Of a stretch of 64,000 nucleotides of DNA, positions 48,912 through 57,567 are shown in pieces (within the stretch, counting starts at the first letter, position 1; each line of letters starts with the position of its first letter). Origin of the DNA: Nitrobacteraceae bacterium AZCC 2146. Lineage in GTDB: Bacteria > Pseudomonadota > Alphaproteobacteria > Rhizobiales > Xanthobacteraceae. Location: contig JBAGRP010000001.1 of the NCBI GenBank assembly GCA_036924855.1, positions 7,490,001-7,554,000 of the forward strand. Reading direction: 5' to 3'. The translations under genes and the position numbers were made by a program. Under the pieces are notes generated by a model, which worked only from the letters and a program-made list of their open reading frames with translations, made no database searches and was not told the origin of the DNA.

Positions 48912-49863
48912 CTGGCAGCTTGGGATGAAAACCTGCGGCTACCGCGCGCTCAAACGTGTCCCAGATCCCCTTGCGTTCTGCTCCCCATGCCGGTTTGGCA
49001 TCGAAATCCCAGCGTTTTGCGAGCACGGCTTCCTTCAAGATGCCGGGCGGCAATTTTACTGTTTCCACGGCAATGCGATCGGCGCCATCGGGATCGGTAC
49101 GCAGGTAGCTGGTGACGTCCTGCAACGCGGCAACGAATTTTTGCGGCGCGTCCGGCACCTTCTTGATGGCGTCTTCACGCATCGCATAGACCAGTTCCCA
49201 GCCGGTGTTGCCGGTGAGCTGTTTCCAGGCGTCATTGGCGTTGAAAATGATCTTCAGCGCCGGGTCGTCCTTCATCATCATGGTAGCGATCGGCTCGATG
49301 ATCATCGCGGCATCGACGCGGCTCGCCGCGAGCTGCGCGCGCGCGACTGCGAAATTGGCGTTGACCAGCGTCATGTCCTTGGCGAGGTCGATCTTGTTCG
49401 ATCTGGCGTAGATCGACAGGATCTGGAACTGGCCGCTGCCCATATCCGCGGCGAGCTGCTTGCCTTTCAGGTCTGCGAGAGACTTGATTGCGGGATCGCG
49501 CGCGACCAGCACAAGGTCCGCGAGCGTTGCACCGGTCGCGATAATCCGCAGCGGTACGCCTTCAAGGCGCAGTTTCTGGAAATAGGTGGGGCCGCCGATT
49601 AGCGTGTCGATCTCGCCGGTCGCAAGGCCTGCATAGTAAGCGGAGAACGATGGATAGACCTGAACGTCGGCCTCGAAGCCGTTCTTGGTGTCGAAGCTGC
49701 GCGCCTTCATGATGTTGACGATGATTGGCGCGAACACCGGAAGCGTCAGGCTGCCGACGCGGATCTTTGGTATCGGCTGGGCGCGGGATACCGTCGCCAT
49801 CGTCGTGCCCATCAACGTAGCAGCCGTGCCCAATGTAAAGGCGCGTCGTGAAAGTCGGGTCAT
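48886..49863 (-). CDS. ABC transporter substrate-binding protein, TAT-exported (NMT1/SsuA type)
   Basis: The start at 49863 gives MTRLSRRAFTLGTAATLMGT, a twin-arginine signal (SRRAFTLG), then TVSRAQPIPKIRVGSLTLPV. The 325-aa periplasmic fold has the SsuA-type pattern (YYAGLATGEIDTLIGGPTYF, LAADMGSGQFQIL, ASRVDAAMIIEP). This family binds sulfonates, nitrate, thiamine precursors or aromatic acids. It is first in its operon. A TTTGTAAGCAAA dyad lies 70 bases upstream. Its substrate is probably the compound degraded by the cluster, which is inference. Confidence 0.88.
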   Translation of the reverse strand: MTRLSRRAFTLGTAATLMGTTMATVSRAQPIPKIRVGSLTLPVFAPIIVNIMKARSFDTKNGFEADVQVYPSFSAYYAGLATGEIDTLIGGPTYFQKLRLEGVPLRIIATGATLADLVLVARDPAIKSLADLKGKQLAADMGSGQFQILSIYARSNKIDLAKDMTLVNANFAVARAQLAASRVDAAMIIEPIATMMMKDDPALKIIFNANDAWKQLTGNTGWELVYAMREDAIKKVPDAPQKFVAALQDVTSYLRTDPDGADRIAVETVKLPPGILKEAVLAKRWDFDAKPAWGAERKGIWDTFERAVAAGFHPKLPDEAIIYAP

Positions 49864-49932
49864 CGGCAGCTCCTTCAGGAAACGACGTAACAAACAGCTT
49901 TTCGATCGCTTTTCGCAAGGCGGCAACATTCG

Positions 49933-49944
49933 TTTGTAAGCAAA
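49933..49944. promoter_or_regulatory. Dyad B (TTTGTAAGCAAA)
   Basis: Exact 12-base dyad between the divergent binding-protein and hydrolase genes. With dyad C it shares a 17-base block (CGTTTG-N4-CAAATGA) differing only at two central bases. Confidence 0.7.
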
Positions 49945-50009
49945 TGATATGCCAAAATTGAATCCACTAAATCCTCTTGCGGTGGTGGAATAAGCCTACT
50001 AGCATTTCG

Positions 50010-50021
50010 TTTGTGTGCAAA
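50010..50021. promoter_or_regulatory. Dyad C (TTTGTGTGCAAA)
   Basis: Same family as dyad B; 31 bases before the alpha/beta-hydrolase start region. Symmetry extends outwards (ATTTC on the left, GAAAT on the right). Confidence 0.7.
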
Positions 50022-50051
50022 TGAAATTTGCTCTGGCTGCAGGAGGCAATG

Positions 50052-50912
50052 ATGCCGCATGTGACGACGCCCGACGGGACGCGACTTTATTATGAGGAGG
50101 TCGGCAGCGGGAGTCCCGTGGTGTTTGTCCACGAGTATGCGGGCGACTACCGCACCTGGGAACCACAGCTTCGCTACTTCTCCCGCTCGCATCGCTGCAT
50201 CACGCTGAGCCAGCGCGGCTATCCGCCGTCAGACGTGCCCGATGATCCCGCGCGCTACGGTCAGGACATCGCGCGCGATGATATCATCGCGCTGATGGAC
50301 GCGCTCAAGATCGACAAGGCGCATGTCGTGGGCCATTCGATGGGCGCATCGACCGCGCTGCACGTCGGCATCCATTATCCGCAGCGCTGTCTGTCCGTGA
50401 CCGCGGCGAGTTGCGGCTATGGTTCGAGCCCCGATCCCGCCTTCGTCGAGCAGGGCCGCGCTGCCTCGCGCGAGACGGCCAAGATGTTCGAGACGGTCGA
50501 CTTTCCGACTGCAGCGGCGCGCTACGCCGACGGCGCGACGCGTCAGACCCACAAGAACAAGGATCCGCGTGGCTTCGCCGAATTCGCGCGCATGCTGGCC
50601 GAACATTCGCCGGTTGGCCATGCCCTCACCATGCGCGAACTGCAGGCCAAGCGGCCGATGCTGTGGGAGATGGAAGCGTCGCTGAAGAATTTTTCGGTAC
50701 CGCTGCTGATCATCGTCGGTGACGAGGACGACTGGTGTCTCGACCCCAGTATCTTCCTCAAGCGCACGGTGCCGACCGCGGGACTCCTGGTCATCCCGCG
50801 CTCCGGTCACACCATCACCAGTGAGGAGCCTGCCGCATTCAACGCCGCGCTGGCCGAACTGTTCGCGGCAGCTGCATCGGGCTCCTGGCTCTCCCACAAG
50901 AAATCGGCCTGA
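50052..50912 (+). CDS. Alpha/beta hydrolase
   Basis: The 286-aa enzyme starts MPHVTTPDGTRLYYEEVGSG. The nucleophile Ser96 is in VVGHSMGAS, with acid in IVGDEDDWCLDP and His in IPRSGHTI; oxyanion region is VFVHEYAG. AGGAGG lies at 50041-50046, 5 bases before the second ATG, preferred here; 50049 is the alternative. It would hydrolyse an ester, lactone or C-C bond of a catabolic intermediate. The next gene starts 4 bases after its stop. Confidence 0.88.
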   Translation: MPHVTTPDGTRLYYEEVGSGSPVVFVHEYAGDYRTWEPQLRYFSRSHRCITLSQRGYPPSDVPDDPARYGQDIARDDIIALMDALKIDKAHVVGHSMGASTALHVGIHYPQRCLSVTAASCGYGSSPDPAFVEQGRAASRETAKMFETVDFPTAAARYADGATRQTHKNKDPRGFAEFARMLAEHSPVGHALTMRELQAKRPMLWEMEASLKNFSVPLLIIVGDEDDWCLDPSIFLKRTVPTAGLLVIPRSGHTITSEEPAAFNAALAELFAAAASGSWLSHKKSA

Positions 50913-50916
50913 GTCG

Positions 50917-51705
50917 ATGAGCGCGCCCGGCGATATCATCATCGATATTGCGGATGGGATCGCAACGCTGTGCCTGGCCAATCCGGCTCGCCGCAACGCG
51001 ATCTCCACCGCCATGTGGAAGAAGATCGCGGCCTTCGCGGGCGACGTCGCGGTGCGACAAGATGTCCGTGTCGTGATCATCCGCGGCGATGGCGAGGCGA
51101 TGTTTTCTGCCGGTGCGGATATTTCCGATTTTGCCACGGCGCGCAGCGGCGAGGGCAACGCCCGCGCCTATGACGATCTTGTCGAGAATACCTGCAAGGC
51201 CATCGAGGCGATCCCGCAGCCGACCATCGGCATGATCTTTGGCGGCTGCATGGGGGCCGGGTCGTCGGTGGCAGCGAGTTGCGACCTGCGGGTGGCGGCA
51301 GATGATGCTTTCTTCGCGGTGCCTGCGGCGAAGCTTGGCCTCGGCTACGACCCGCGCGGCATCGCGCGCTTCATTCGCGTGTTCGGCGCCGGCGCGACGC
51401 GTCAGGTGCTGTTCACCGCGGATCGCCTGCCAGCGGCGCGCGCGCATGCGCTGGGGGCTGTGCATTTCATGGCACGGAAGAGCGAAGTGGCGACTGTCGC
51501 CAACGAACTGGCGCAGAAGATCGCCGGCAACGCGCCACTGACGATCAAGGCCGCGAAATCCGCCATTCGCGCGCTGAGTACCAACAATTCCGATCTGATG
51601 GCGGAGGCCGAGCAGTTTTATGCCGCGGCTGACGCCAGTGCCGACTATGCCGAGGGCCGCCGTGCCTTCGCCGAGAAACGACCCCCGCGTTTTACTGGAA
51701 GCTGA
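50917..51705 (+). CDS. Crotonase-family protein with altered catalytic positions
   Basis: The 262-aa crotonase-fold protein starts MSAPGDIIIDIADGIATLCL and has the CoA/oxyanion region (SAGADISDF, then MIFGGCMGAGSSVAASCDLR). The two glutamates of classical enoyl-CoA hydratases are replaced: Ser117 where GGGCE has Glu, and Ala137 (FFAVPAAKLG) where PE has Glu. It should therefore not be a standard hydratase; isomerase, hydrolase or decarboxylase types of the superfamily are possible. It sits between the hydrolase and the SDR in a likely operon. Confidence 0.85.
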   Translation: MSAPGDIIIDIADGIATLCLANPARRNAISTAMWKKIAAFAGDVAVRQDVRVVIIRGDGEAMFSAGADISDFATARSGEGNARAYDDLVENTCKAIEAIPQPTIGMIFGGCMGAGSSVAASCDLRVAADDAFFAVPAAKLGLGYDPRGIARFIRVFGAGATRQVLFTADRLPAARAHALGAVHFMARKSEVATVANELAQKIAGNAPLTIKAAKSAIRALSTNNSDLMAEAEQFYAAADASADYAEGRRAFAEKRPPRFTGS

Positions 51706-51756
51706 CCCGTTCGACCAATCCATCTCACACCGATCTAACCCAAGAAGGAGCCTCAC

Positions 51757-52566
51757 ATGGATCTGCAACTTAAAGGCAAGACCGCAGTCGTCACCGGCGG
51801 CAGCGAAGGTATCGGCAAGGGCATCGCCATGATGCTCGCCAAGGAAGGCGTCGATGTCGCAATCTGCGCCCGCCGCATGGAGCCGTTGCAGAAGGCCGCT
51901 GACGAAATCAGCTACGCCACTGGCCGCAAGATCATCCCGATCACCGCCGATCTCACCAAGGATGCGGACTGCAAGAGCTTCATCGACCAGGCCCACAAGG
52001 CGCTCGGCAGCATCGATCTGATGATCAACAATGCCGGCTCCGCACCCGGCGGCGTGATCGAAACCCTGACCGAAGACGACTGGGCGCAGGCGATGCAGCT
52101 CAAGTTCATGGGTTATGTGCGCTGCCTGCGCTACGCACTGCCGATCATGGTGAAGCAGGGCGGCGGTCGTGTCGTCAACCTGATCGGCAACGATGGCGTC
52201 AAGCCGTCTTATTGGGAGATCGCACCGGGTGCCGCCAATGCAGCCGGTCAGAACCTGACGGTTTCGCTGGCTGGCCAGTATGGCCGGCACAACATCAGCT
52301 TCTGCGCGGTCAATCCGGGTCCGGTGCGCACCGAGCGCTGGGCCGGTCTGGTCAACGCGATGTCGCGCGACATGGGTATTTCCTACGAGGAAGCCGACAA
52401 GCTGGCGCCGGCGTCGATCCCGCTCGGCCGAATCGCCGAGGTCGAGGAAGTTGCGAACCTCGTCGTCATGCTGGCGTCGCCGCTGGTGCAGATGGCGAAC
52501 GGCACCATGATCGAAATCGACGGCGGCCAGGACAAGGCGCTGATGGATCGTTTCCGCGATCGCTAG
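51757..52566 (+). CDS. SDR-family protein lacking the YxxxK motif
   Basis: The 269-aa protein has a normal SDR N-terminus (TGGSEGIGKGIAMMLAKEG, NNAGSAPGG) and end (MIEIDGGQ), but where YxxxK is expected it reads APGAANAAGQNLTVSLA: Pro157 and Asn161 replace Tyr and Lys. A tyrosine at 152 is not spaced correctly. It may still bind NAD(P) but be catalytically non-standard. AAGAAGGAG precedes the ATG. It is third in the hydrolase-crotonase-SDR unit. Confidence 0.85.
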   Translation: MDLQLKGKTAVVTGGSEGIGKGIAMMLAKEGVDVAICARRMEPLQKAADEISYATGRKIIPITADLTKDADCKSFIDQAHKALGSIDLMINNAGSAPGGVIETLTEDDWAQAMQLKFMGYVRCLRYALPIMVKQGGGRVVNLIGNDGVKPSYWEIAPGAANAAGQNLTVSLAGQYGRHNISFCAVNPGPVRTERWAGLVNAMSRDMGISYEEADKLAPASIPLGRIAEVEEVANLVVMLASPLVQMANGTMIEIDGGQDKALMDRFRDR

Positions 52567-52701
52567 TCGTAATACCGAGCGCGCGACGGCGAAATTTTAT
52601 CGTCGTCGCGCGGTCGCGTTACGCGATGTATGATGTTCGAGAATGCGAAGCGCACATCGCGATAATACGAGTCTTGACAATGGCCCGGGCGCGCAAGACT
52701 A

Positions 52702-52713
52702 TTTGCGTACAAA
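52702..52713. promoter_or_regulatory. Dyad D (TTTGCGTACAAA)
   Basis: 12-base dyad, 123 bases upstream of the LivJ-type binding protein gene. A half-match (GTTGCAAAT at 52723-52731) lies close by. Confidence 0.6.
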
Positions 52714-52835
52714 CTAATTCGGGTTGCAAATACAGGCTGAAACATAGCGAGCAAAGTTTTTATGCACTTGCTTGTGAAATTTGCAGCCTTCGATGACTTT
52801 CGATGCAATCGCCTTTCAGAAAACGGAGTTCGATC

Positions 52836-54047
52836 ATGATGACGGCTCGGCACTTTGGTACACTTGCAATCGCCGGCGCACTGGCGATGTCGTTCGGCCA
52901 CGCAGTCTTGGCGCAGGAAACGATCAAGATCGGTGAGCTCAACAGCTACAAGACCCAGACCGCATTTCTCGACCCCTACAAGAAGGGCTGGGAGCTGGCG
53001 ATCGAGGAGATCAATGCCAAGGGCGGCGTGCTCGGCAAGAAGCTGGAAGTCATCTCGCGTGACGACGGTTCGAACCCGGGCGATGCGGTTCGCGTCGCCG
53101 ACGAGCTGGTGACGCGCGAAGGTGTCAACATTCTCGCCGGTACGTTCCTGTCGAATATCGGGCTTGCCGTCACCGAGTTCGCCGGCAAGAAGCAGGTGTT
53201 CTTTCTGGCCGCCGAGCCGCTGACCGACAAGATCACCTGGGCCAACGGCAACAAATACACCTTCCGCCTGCGCACCACGACCTACATGCAGGTCGCGATG
53301 CTGCTGCCGGATGCGCTGGCCGCCAAGAAGAAGCGTTGGGCGCTGGTCTATCCGAACTTCGAATACGGTCAGGCTGCGGTCGCCGCATTCAAGGAAATGA
53401 TGAAGGCCAAACAGCCCGACATCGAATTCGTCACCGAGCAAGCGCCGCCGCTGGGCAAGGTCGATGCCGGCGCGGTGGTGCAAGCGATCGACGACGCCAA
53501 GCCCGATGCGATCTTCAACGTGTTGTTTGGCGCCGATTTCTCCAAGCTGGTGCGCGAAGGAACGACGCGAGGCACCTTCAAGGACAAGACGGTGGTCAGC
53601 CTGTTGTCCGGCGAACCCGAATATCTTGATCCCGTCAAGGAAGAAGCGCCGGTTGGCTGGATTGTCACAGGCTTCCCCTGGGACAAGATCAAGACACCTG
53701 AATACACCACCTTCCTCGCCGCCTACCAGAAGAAGTACAGCGACTATCCGCGCCTGGGTTCGGTCGTCGGTTATGTCACCATGAAGTCGCTTGCGGCCGG
53801 CATTGCCAAGGCGGGCTCCACCGACACGGAGAAGCTCATCACCGCGTTCAAGGGCTTGAAGGTGGACAGCCCGTTCGGGCCGTTCACGTACCGTGCAAGC
53901 GATCACCAGGCCACGTTCGGAACGTATGTCGGCAAGATCGCGCTGGAAAACGGCAAGGGTACCATGTCCGACTTCAAGTTCGTCGATGGCGCAGCGGTGC
54001 TGCCCAGCGACGAGGAAGTGAAGAAGCTTCGTCCCGCGACCGATTGA
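52836..54047 (+). CDS. ABC substrate-binding protein, branched-chain amino acid type
   Basis: The 403-aa periplasmic protein starts MMTARHFGTLAIAGALAMSF, a signal peptide ending AQE, followed by TIKIGELNSYKTQTAFLDPY. The Leu/Ile/Val-binding (Peripla_BP_6) fold shows KLEVISRDDGSNPGDAVRVA and ADELVTREGVNILAG, DYPRLGSVVGYVTMKSLAAG. Homologues bind aromatic acids or amides as well as amino acids. ACGGAG precedes the ATG by 7 bases. It is first of four LivJ/HM/G/F genes. Confidence 0.9.
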   Translation: MMTARHFGTLAIAGALAMSFGHAVLAQETIKIGELNSYKTQTAFLDPYKKGWELAIEEINAKGGVLGKKLEVISRDDGSNPGDAVRVADELVTREGVNILAGTFLSNIGLAVTEFAGKKQVFFLAAEPLTDKITWANGNKYTFRLRTTTYMQVAMLLPDALAAKKKRWALVYPNFEYGQAAVAAFKEMMKAKQPDIEFVTEQAPPLGKVDAGAVVQAIDDAKPDAIFNVLFGADFSKLVREGTTRGTFKDKTVVSLLSGEPEYLDPVKEEAPVGWIVTGFPWDKIKTPEYTTFLAAYQKKYSDYPRLGSVVGYVTMKSLAAGIAKAGSTDTEKLITAFKGLKVDSPFGPFTYRASDHQATFGTYVGKIALENGKGTMSDFKFVDGAAVLPSDEEVKKLRPATD

Positions 54048-54077
54048 TGTGGAGCACAGCAATGTGCGTCGTTGATC

Positions 54078-54107
54078 CTCTCCCCGTGATGCGGTTGCGG
54101 GGGGAGG
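54078..54107. repeat. CCTCTCCCC palindrome, copy 4
   Basis: CCTCTCCCC and GGGGGGAGG form an imperfect hairpin between the binding-protein stop and the permease start; it may reduce downstream translation. Confidence 0.6.
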
Positions 54108-54117
54108 GAGTGTTCCG

Positions 54118-56004
54118 ATGAGCTTTAATGCGTTTCTGTTCCAGGCGGTAAATGGTCTGTCCACCGCGTCGGGACTTTTCTTCGTGGCTGCCGGATTGTC
54201 GCTGATCTTCGGCGTCACCCGGATCGTCAATATCGCGCACGGGTCCCTCTATATGATCGGGACCTATATCGCCTACAGTTTTGCTACCAAGCTCGGCGGC
54301 GCCTTCGGCTTCTGGGGCGGCATCGTCGCCACGGCGCTGCTGGTTGGCCTGATCGGCGCGGCAATCGAGATCGTGCTGCTGCGTCGGATCTATCGCGCGC
54401 CGGAGCTGTTTCAATTGCTCGCCACCTTCGCGCTGGTGCTGGTCATCAATGACGCGACGCTGTGGATCTGGGGGCCGGAAGACCTGCTCGGGCCGCGCGC
54501 ACCGGGCCTGACCGGTTCCATTGAAGTACTCGGCCGGCGGTTGCCGACCTATGACATCTTCCTGATCTTCATCGGCCCGTTCGTGCTGTGGATGCTGCAT
54601 CTGGCGCTGGCCAAAACCCGTTTCGGCCGTCTGATGCGCGCGGCGACGCAGGACCGCGAAATGGTCGGCGCGCTCGGCGTCAATCAGGCCATGTTGTTCA
54701 CCGGCGTGTTTGCGCTCGGCGCGTTGCTTGCCGGTCTCGGTGGCGCGCTGCAGATCGCGCGCGAGCCGGCGACACTGGCCACCGACCTGATCGTGATCGG
54801 CGACGCCTTCGTCGTGGTCGTGGTCGGCGGCATGGGCTCGATATCAGGCGCCTACCTCGCTGCGGTGATCATCGCGGAGGTGAAGGCGCTGTGCATCGGG
54901 CTCGGCATTGTGCACTTCGGCGGGCTCTCGGTGAATTTTTCCAAGCTGACGTTGGTCGCGGAATTCCTGGTGATGGCGGCGGTGCTGATCGCGCGGCCCT
55001 ATGGCTTGCTCGGTCGCGAGCAGGTGGCGGTGCGCAGCGTCGCGGAGCCGGAGGAGCCGATGCGACCGGCGACGCCGGCGGTCAAGATCGCTGGCCTCGT
55101 GTTGCTGGTCGTGCTGGTCTGTCTGCCGCTGATCGCGAAGAATTCGCCGTATACGCTGGTGCTCGGCGTCGACGTGCTGATCGCCGTGCTGTTCGCTACC
55201 AGCCTGCATTTCATCATGGGGCCGGGCGGCATGCACTCCTTTGGCCACGCCGCCTATTTCGGCCTTGGTGCCTATGGCGCGGCGCTGCTGGTGAAATGGC
55301 TCGCCGCGCCGATGGGGCTGGCGCTCGCCGCTGCACCCGTGCTGGCGTTGTGCGGCGCGCTGCTGTTTGGCTGGTTCGCGGTGCGGCTGTCCGGCGTTTA
55401 TCTGGCGATGCTGACGCTCGCCTTCGCGCAGATCGTCTGGGCTGCCGTATTCCAGTGGGAGGGTCTCACCGGCGGCTCCAACGGCATTTTGGGCATCTGG
55501 CCCGCCGCGCCGTTCGATAGCCGCGGGCCTTTCTACTTCCTGACGCTGGCGCTCGCCGCCCTTGGCGTGCTGCTGCTGCGAAAATTCCTGTTCGCACCGT
55601 TTGGCTATGCGATGCGGGCAGGGAGGGACTCGCCGCTGCGTGCTGAAGCCGTCGGCCTCGACGTCAAGCGCGTGCACTGGCTGGCCTTCGCCATTGCCGG
55701 CGCGGTGTGCGGCGTCGCCGGCGGCCTGTTCGCCTTTGCCAAGGGATCGATCTCGCCGGAGACGATTGGCGTCGGCCGCTCGATCGATGGCCTGGTGATG
55801 GTGCTGCTCGGCGGCATCCAGACCCTGAGCGGGCCGATCGTCGGTGCCTCGGTCTTTGCCGTTCTGCAGGACACCATTATGCGCTCGACCGAATACTGGC
55901 GCGCATTGCTCGGCGGCATCATCCTGCTGCTGGTGCTGGCATTTCCGAGTGGCATCGTCGGTGGCTTTCTCAAACTGGTCTCGCGCCGCAAGGCCGCGTC
56001 ATGA
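54118..56004 (+). CDS. Fused LivH-LivM-type ABC permease
   Basis: This 628-aa protein joins two permeases normally encoded separately: a LivH half (about 1-300; SLIFGVTRIVNIAHGSLYMI, VGALGVNQAMLFTGVFALGA, VVVGGMGSISGAYLAA) and a LivM half (about 320-628; LHFIMGPGGMHSFGHAAYFG, AEAVGLDVKRVHWLAFAIAG, VMVLLGGIQTLSGPIVGAS). It should form the whole membrane channel of the importer. The stop overlaps the livG start by four bases. Confidence 0.92.
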   Translation: MSFNAFLFQAVNGLSTASGLFFVAAGLSLIFGVTRIVNIAHGSLYMIGTYIAYSFATKLGGAFGFWGGIVATALLVGLIGAAIEIVLLRRIYRAPELFQLLATFALVLVINDATLWIWGPEDLLGPRAPGLTGSIEVLGRRLPTYDIFLIFIGPFVLWMLHLALAKTRFGRLMRAATQDREMVGALGVNQAMLFTGVFALGALLAGLGGALQIAREPATLATDLIVIGDAFVVVVVGGMGSISGAYLAAVIIAEVKALCIGLGIVHFGGLSVNFSKLTLVAEFLVMAAVLIARPYGLLGREQVAVRSVAEPEEPMRPATPAVKIAGLVLLVVLVCLPLIAKNSPYTLVLGVDVLIAVLFATSLHFIMGPGGMHSFGHAAYFGLGAYGAALLVKWLAAPMGLALAAAPVLALCGALLFGWFAVRLSGVYLAMLTLAFAQIVWAAVFQWEGLTGGSNGILGIWPAAPFDSRGPFYFLTLALAALGVLLLRKFLFAPFGYAMRAGRDSPLRAEAVGLDVKRVHWLAFAIAGAVCGVAGGLFAFAKGSISPETIGVGRSIDGLVMVLLGGIQTLSGPIVGASVFAVLQDTIMRSTEYWRALLGGIILLLVLAFPSGIVGGFLKLVSRRKAAS

Positions 56005-56771
56005 ATGATCTCGCCATCCGCTCTTTGTCAAAATCCTTTGGCGGCGTGCGCGCCGTCAACGAGGTCAGCTTCGATATCAAGCGCGGCGAATTCCTCGCGC
56101 TGATCGGTCCGAACGGCGCCGGCAAATCTACCTGCTTCAACATGATCAACGGCCAACTCGCGTCGGATTCCGGCGAGATCTGGTTCGAAGGCACCAAGCT
56201 GACCGGCAAGAAGCCGCGCGAGATCTGGCGACTTGGCATCGGGCGCACCTTCCAGGTCGCCGCGACCTTCAACTCGATGACCGTGATCGAGAACGTGCAG
56301 ATGGCGCTGATCTCCCACGCCAATCAGATCTATCGGCTGTGGCGGCCGGCAGCCTCCCTGCATCGCGAACGCGCGCTGGAATTGCTCGAGCAGGTCGGCA
56401 TGCGCGATGCCGCCGACCGGCCGAGCCGCGAACTCGCTTATGGCGACGTCAAGCGCGTCGAGCTGGCAATCGCGCTGGCCAACGATCCCCGCCTGCTGCT
56501 GATGGACGAACCGACCGCCGGAATGGCGCCGAAGGAGCGCAACGATCTGATCGCTCTGGTGAAGCGGCTGGTGATCGAGCGCGGCATCTCCGTGCTGTTC
56601 ACCGAACATTCGATGGACGTGGTGTTCGCCTTTGCCGACCGCATCATCGTGCTGGCGCGCGGCAGGCTGATCGCCGATGGCGATGCCAGATCGATCCGCG
56701 ATAATCCGCAGGTGCGGGAAGTGTATTTCGGCACGGGCAAGACTTTTGCCAAATCGGAGGCGGACTCATGA
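56001..56771 (+). CDS. livG: ABC ATP-binding protein, LivG type
   Basis: The 256-aa ATPase starts MNDLAIRSLSKSFGGVRAVN. Walker A GPNGAGKST, signature ELAYGDVKRVELAIALAN, Walker B RLLLMDEPTAG, H-loop TEHSMD. The C-terminal IRDNPQVREVYFGTG is a LivG hallmark. Overlaps permease and livF by four bases each, so the unit is translationally coupled. Confidence 0.93.
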   Translation: MNDLAIRSLSKSFGGVRAVNEVSFDIKRGEFLALIGPNGAGKSTCFNMINGQLASDSGEIWFEGTKLTGKKPREIWRLGIGRTFQVAATFNSMTVIENVQMALISHANQIYRLWRPAASLHRERALELLEQVGMRDAADRPSRELAYGDVKRVELAIALANDPRLLLMDEPTAGMAPKERNDLIALVKRLVIERGISVLFTEHSMDVVFAFADRIIVLARGRLIADGDARSIRDNPQVREVYFGTGKTFAKSEADS

Positions 56772-57496
56772 GCGCGCCGATGTTGTCGGTCGAAAATCTA
56801 GGCGCGTCCTACGGCGCCGCGCAAATCCTCTACGGCCTCAGCCTGGAAGTTGGGCGCGGCGAAGTGGTGGCCTTGATGGGCCGCAACGGCGCCGGCAAGA
56901 CCACCACCATGAAGGCCATCATGGGCCTGATGGCTCAATCCAGCGGCAGCATCCAGTTCAACGGCCGCGACATCTCCGGCTTGCAGCCCTACGAGATTGC
57001 GCGGCTGGGCCTCGGCTTCACGCCGGAAGACCGCCGCATTTTCTCGGACCTCACTGTGCTGGAAAATCTGGATATCGGCCGCCAGCCGCCACGCAAATTC
57101 AGCGATGGTGTGCGGGCGCCGGTCTGGACCGAAGCGAAGTTGCTCTCGCTGTTTCCCAACCTTGGTGAAATGCCGAACCGGCCCGGCGGCCGGATGAGCG
57201 GTGGCGAACAGCAGATGCTCACCGTGGCGCGGACGCTGATGGGGAACCCGCTACTGATCTTGCTGGACGAACCGTCCGAAGGCGTCGCGCCACTGATCGT
57301 CGAACTAATGGCCAACACCATTCTCGAGCTCAAGAAGGCTGGCGTTTCGATCCTGCTGTCGGAGCAGAACGTTCATTTCGCCGAGCTGGTATCAGACCGG
57401 GCCTATGTCCTCGAAAAAGGCCAGATCCAGTGGAATGGCAGCATGGCGGAATTGGCGGAGAATATCGATATTCAGCGGGCCTATCTGACAGTGTGA
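56768..57496 (+). CDS. livF: ABC ATP-binding protein, LivF type
   Basis: The 242-aa ATPase starts MSAPMLSVENLGASYGAAQI. Walker A GRNGAGKTT, signature RMSGGEQQMLTVARTLM, Walker B LLILLDEPSEG, H-loop SEQNVHFA, end AYLTV. Second ATPase of the Liv-type importer. Confidence 0.93.
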   Translation: MSAPMLSVENLGASYGAAQILYGLSLEVGRGEVVALMGRNGAGKTTTMKAIMGLMAQSSGSIQFNGRDISGLQPYEIARLGLGFTPEDRRIFSDLTVLENLDIGRQPPRKFSDGVRAPVWTEAKLLSLFPNLGEMPNRPGGRMSGGEQQMLTVARTLMGNPLLILLDEPSEGVAPLIVELMANTILELKKAGVSILLSEQNVHFAELVSDRAYVLEKGQIQWNGSMAELAENIDIQRAYLTV

Positions 57497-57499
57497 CGA

Positions 57500-57533
57500 A
57501 CGATCTTCAGCTGTTATTACAACCGAAGATCGT
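57500..57533. promoter_or_regulatory. Inverted repeat between livF and the MarR gene
   Basis: ACGATCTTC (57500-57508) and GAAGATCGT (57525-57533) form a perfect 9-bp dyad separated by 16 bases, 35 bases before the MarR start. Either a weak terminator (no T run) or an operator; position cannot decide. Confidence 0.5.
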
Positions 57534-57567
57534 CCATAAATAGCGAGAGACCATTGGGGGCGAGTTG

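Noticed and set aside
49945..49956. Seventh GntR-type operator near the ABC operon
   Set aside because: Only the right arm (ATATGCCA) is present; the left arm is missing, so it is a chance half-site.
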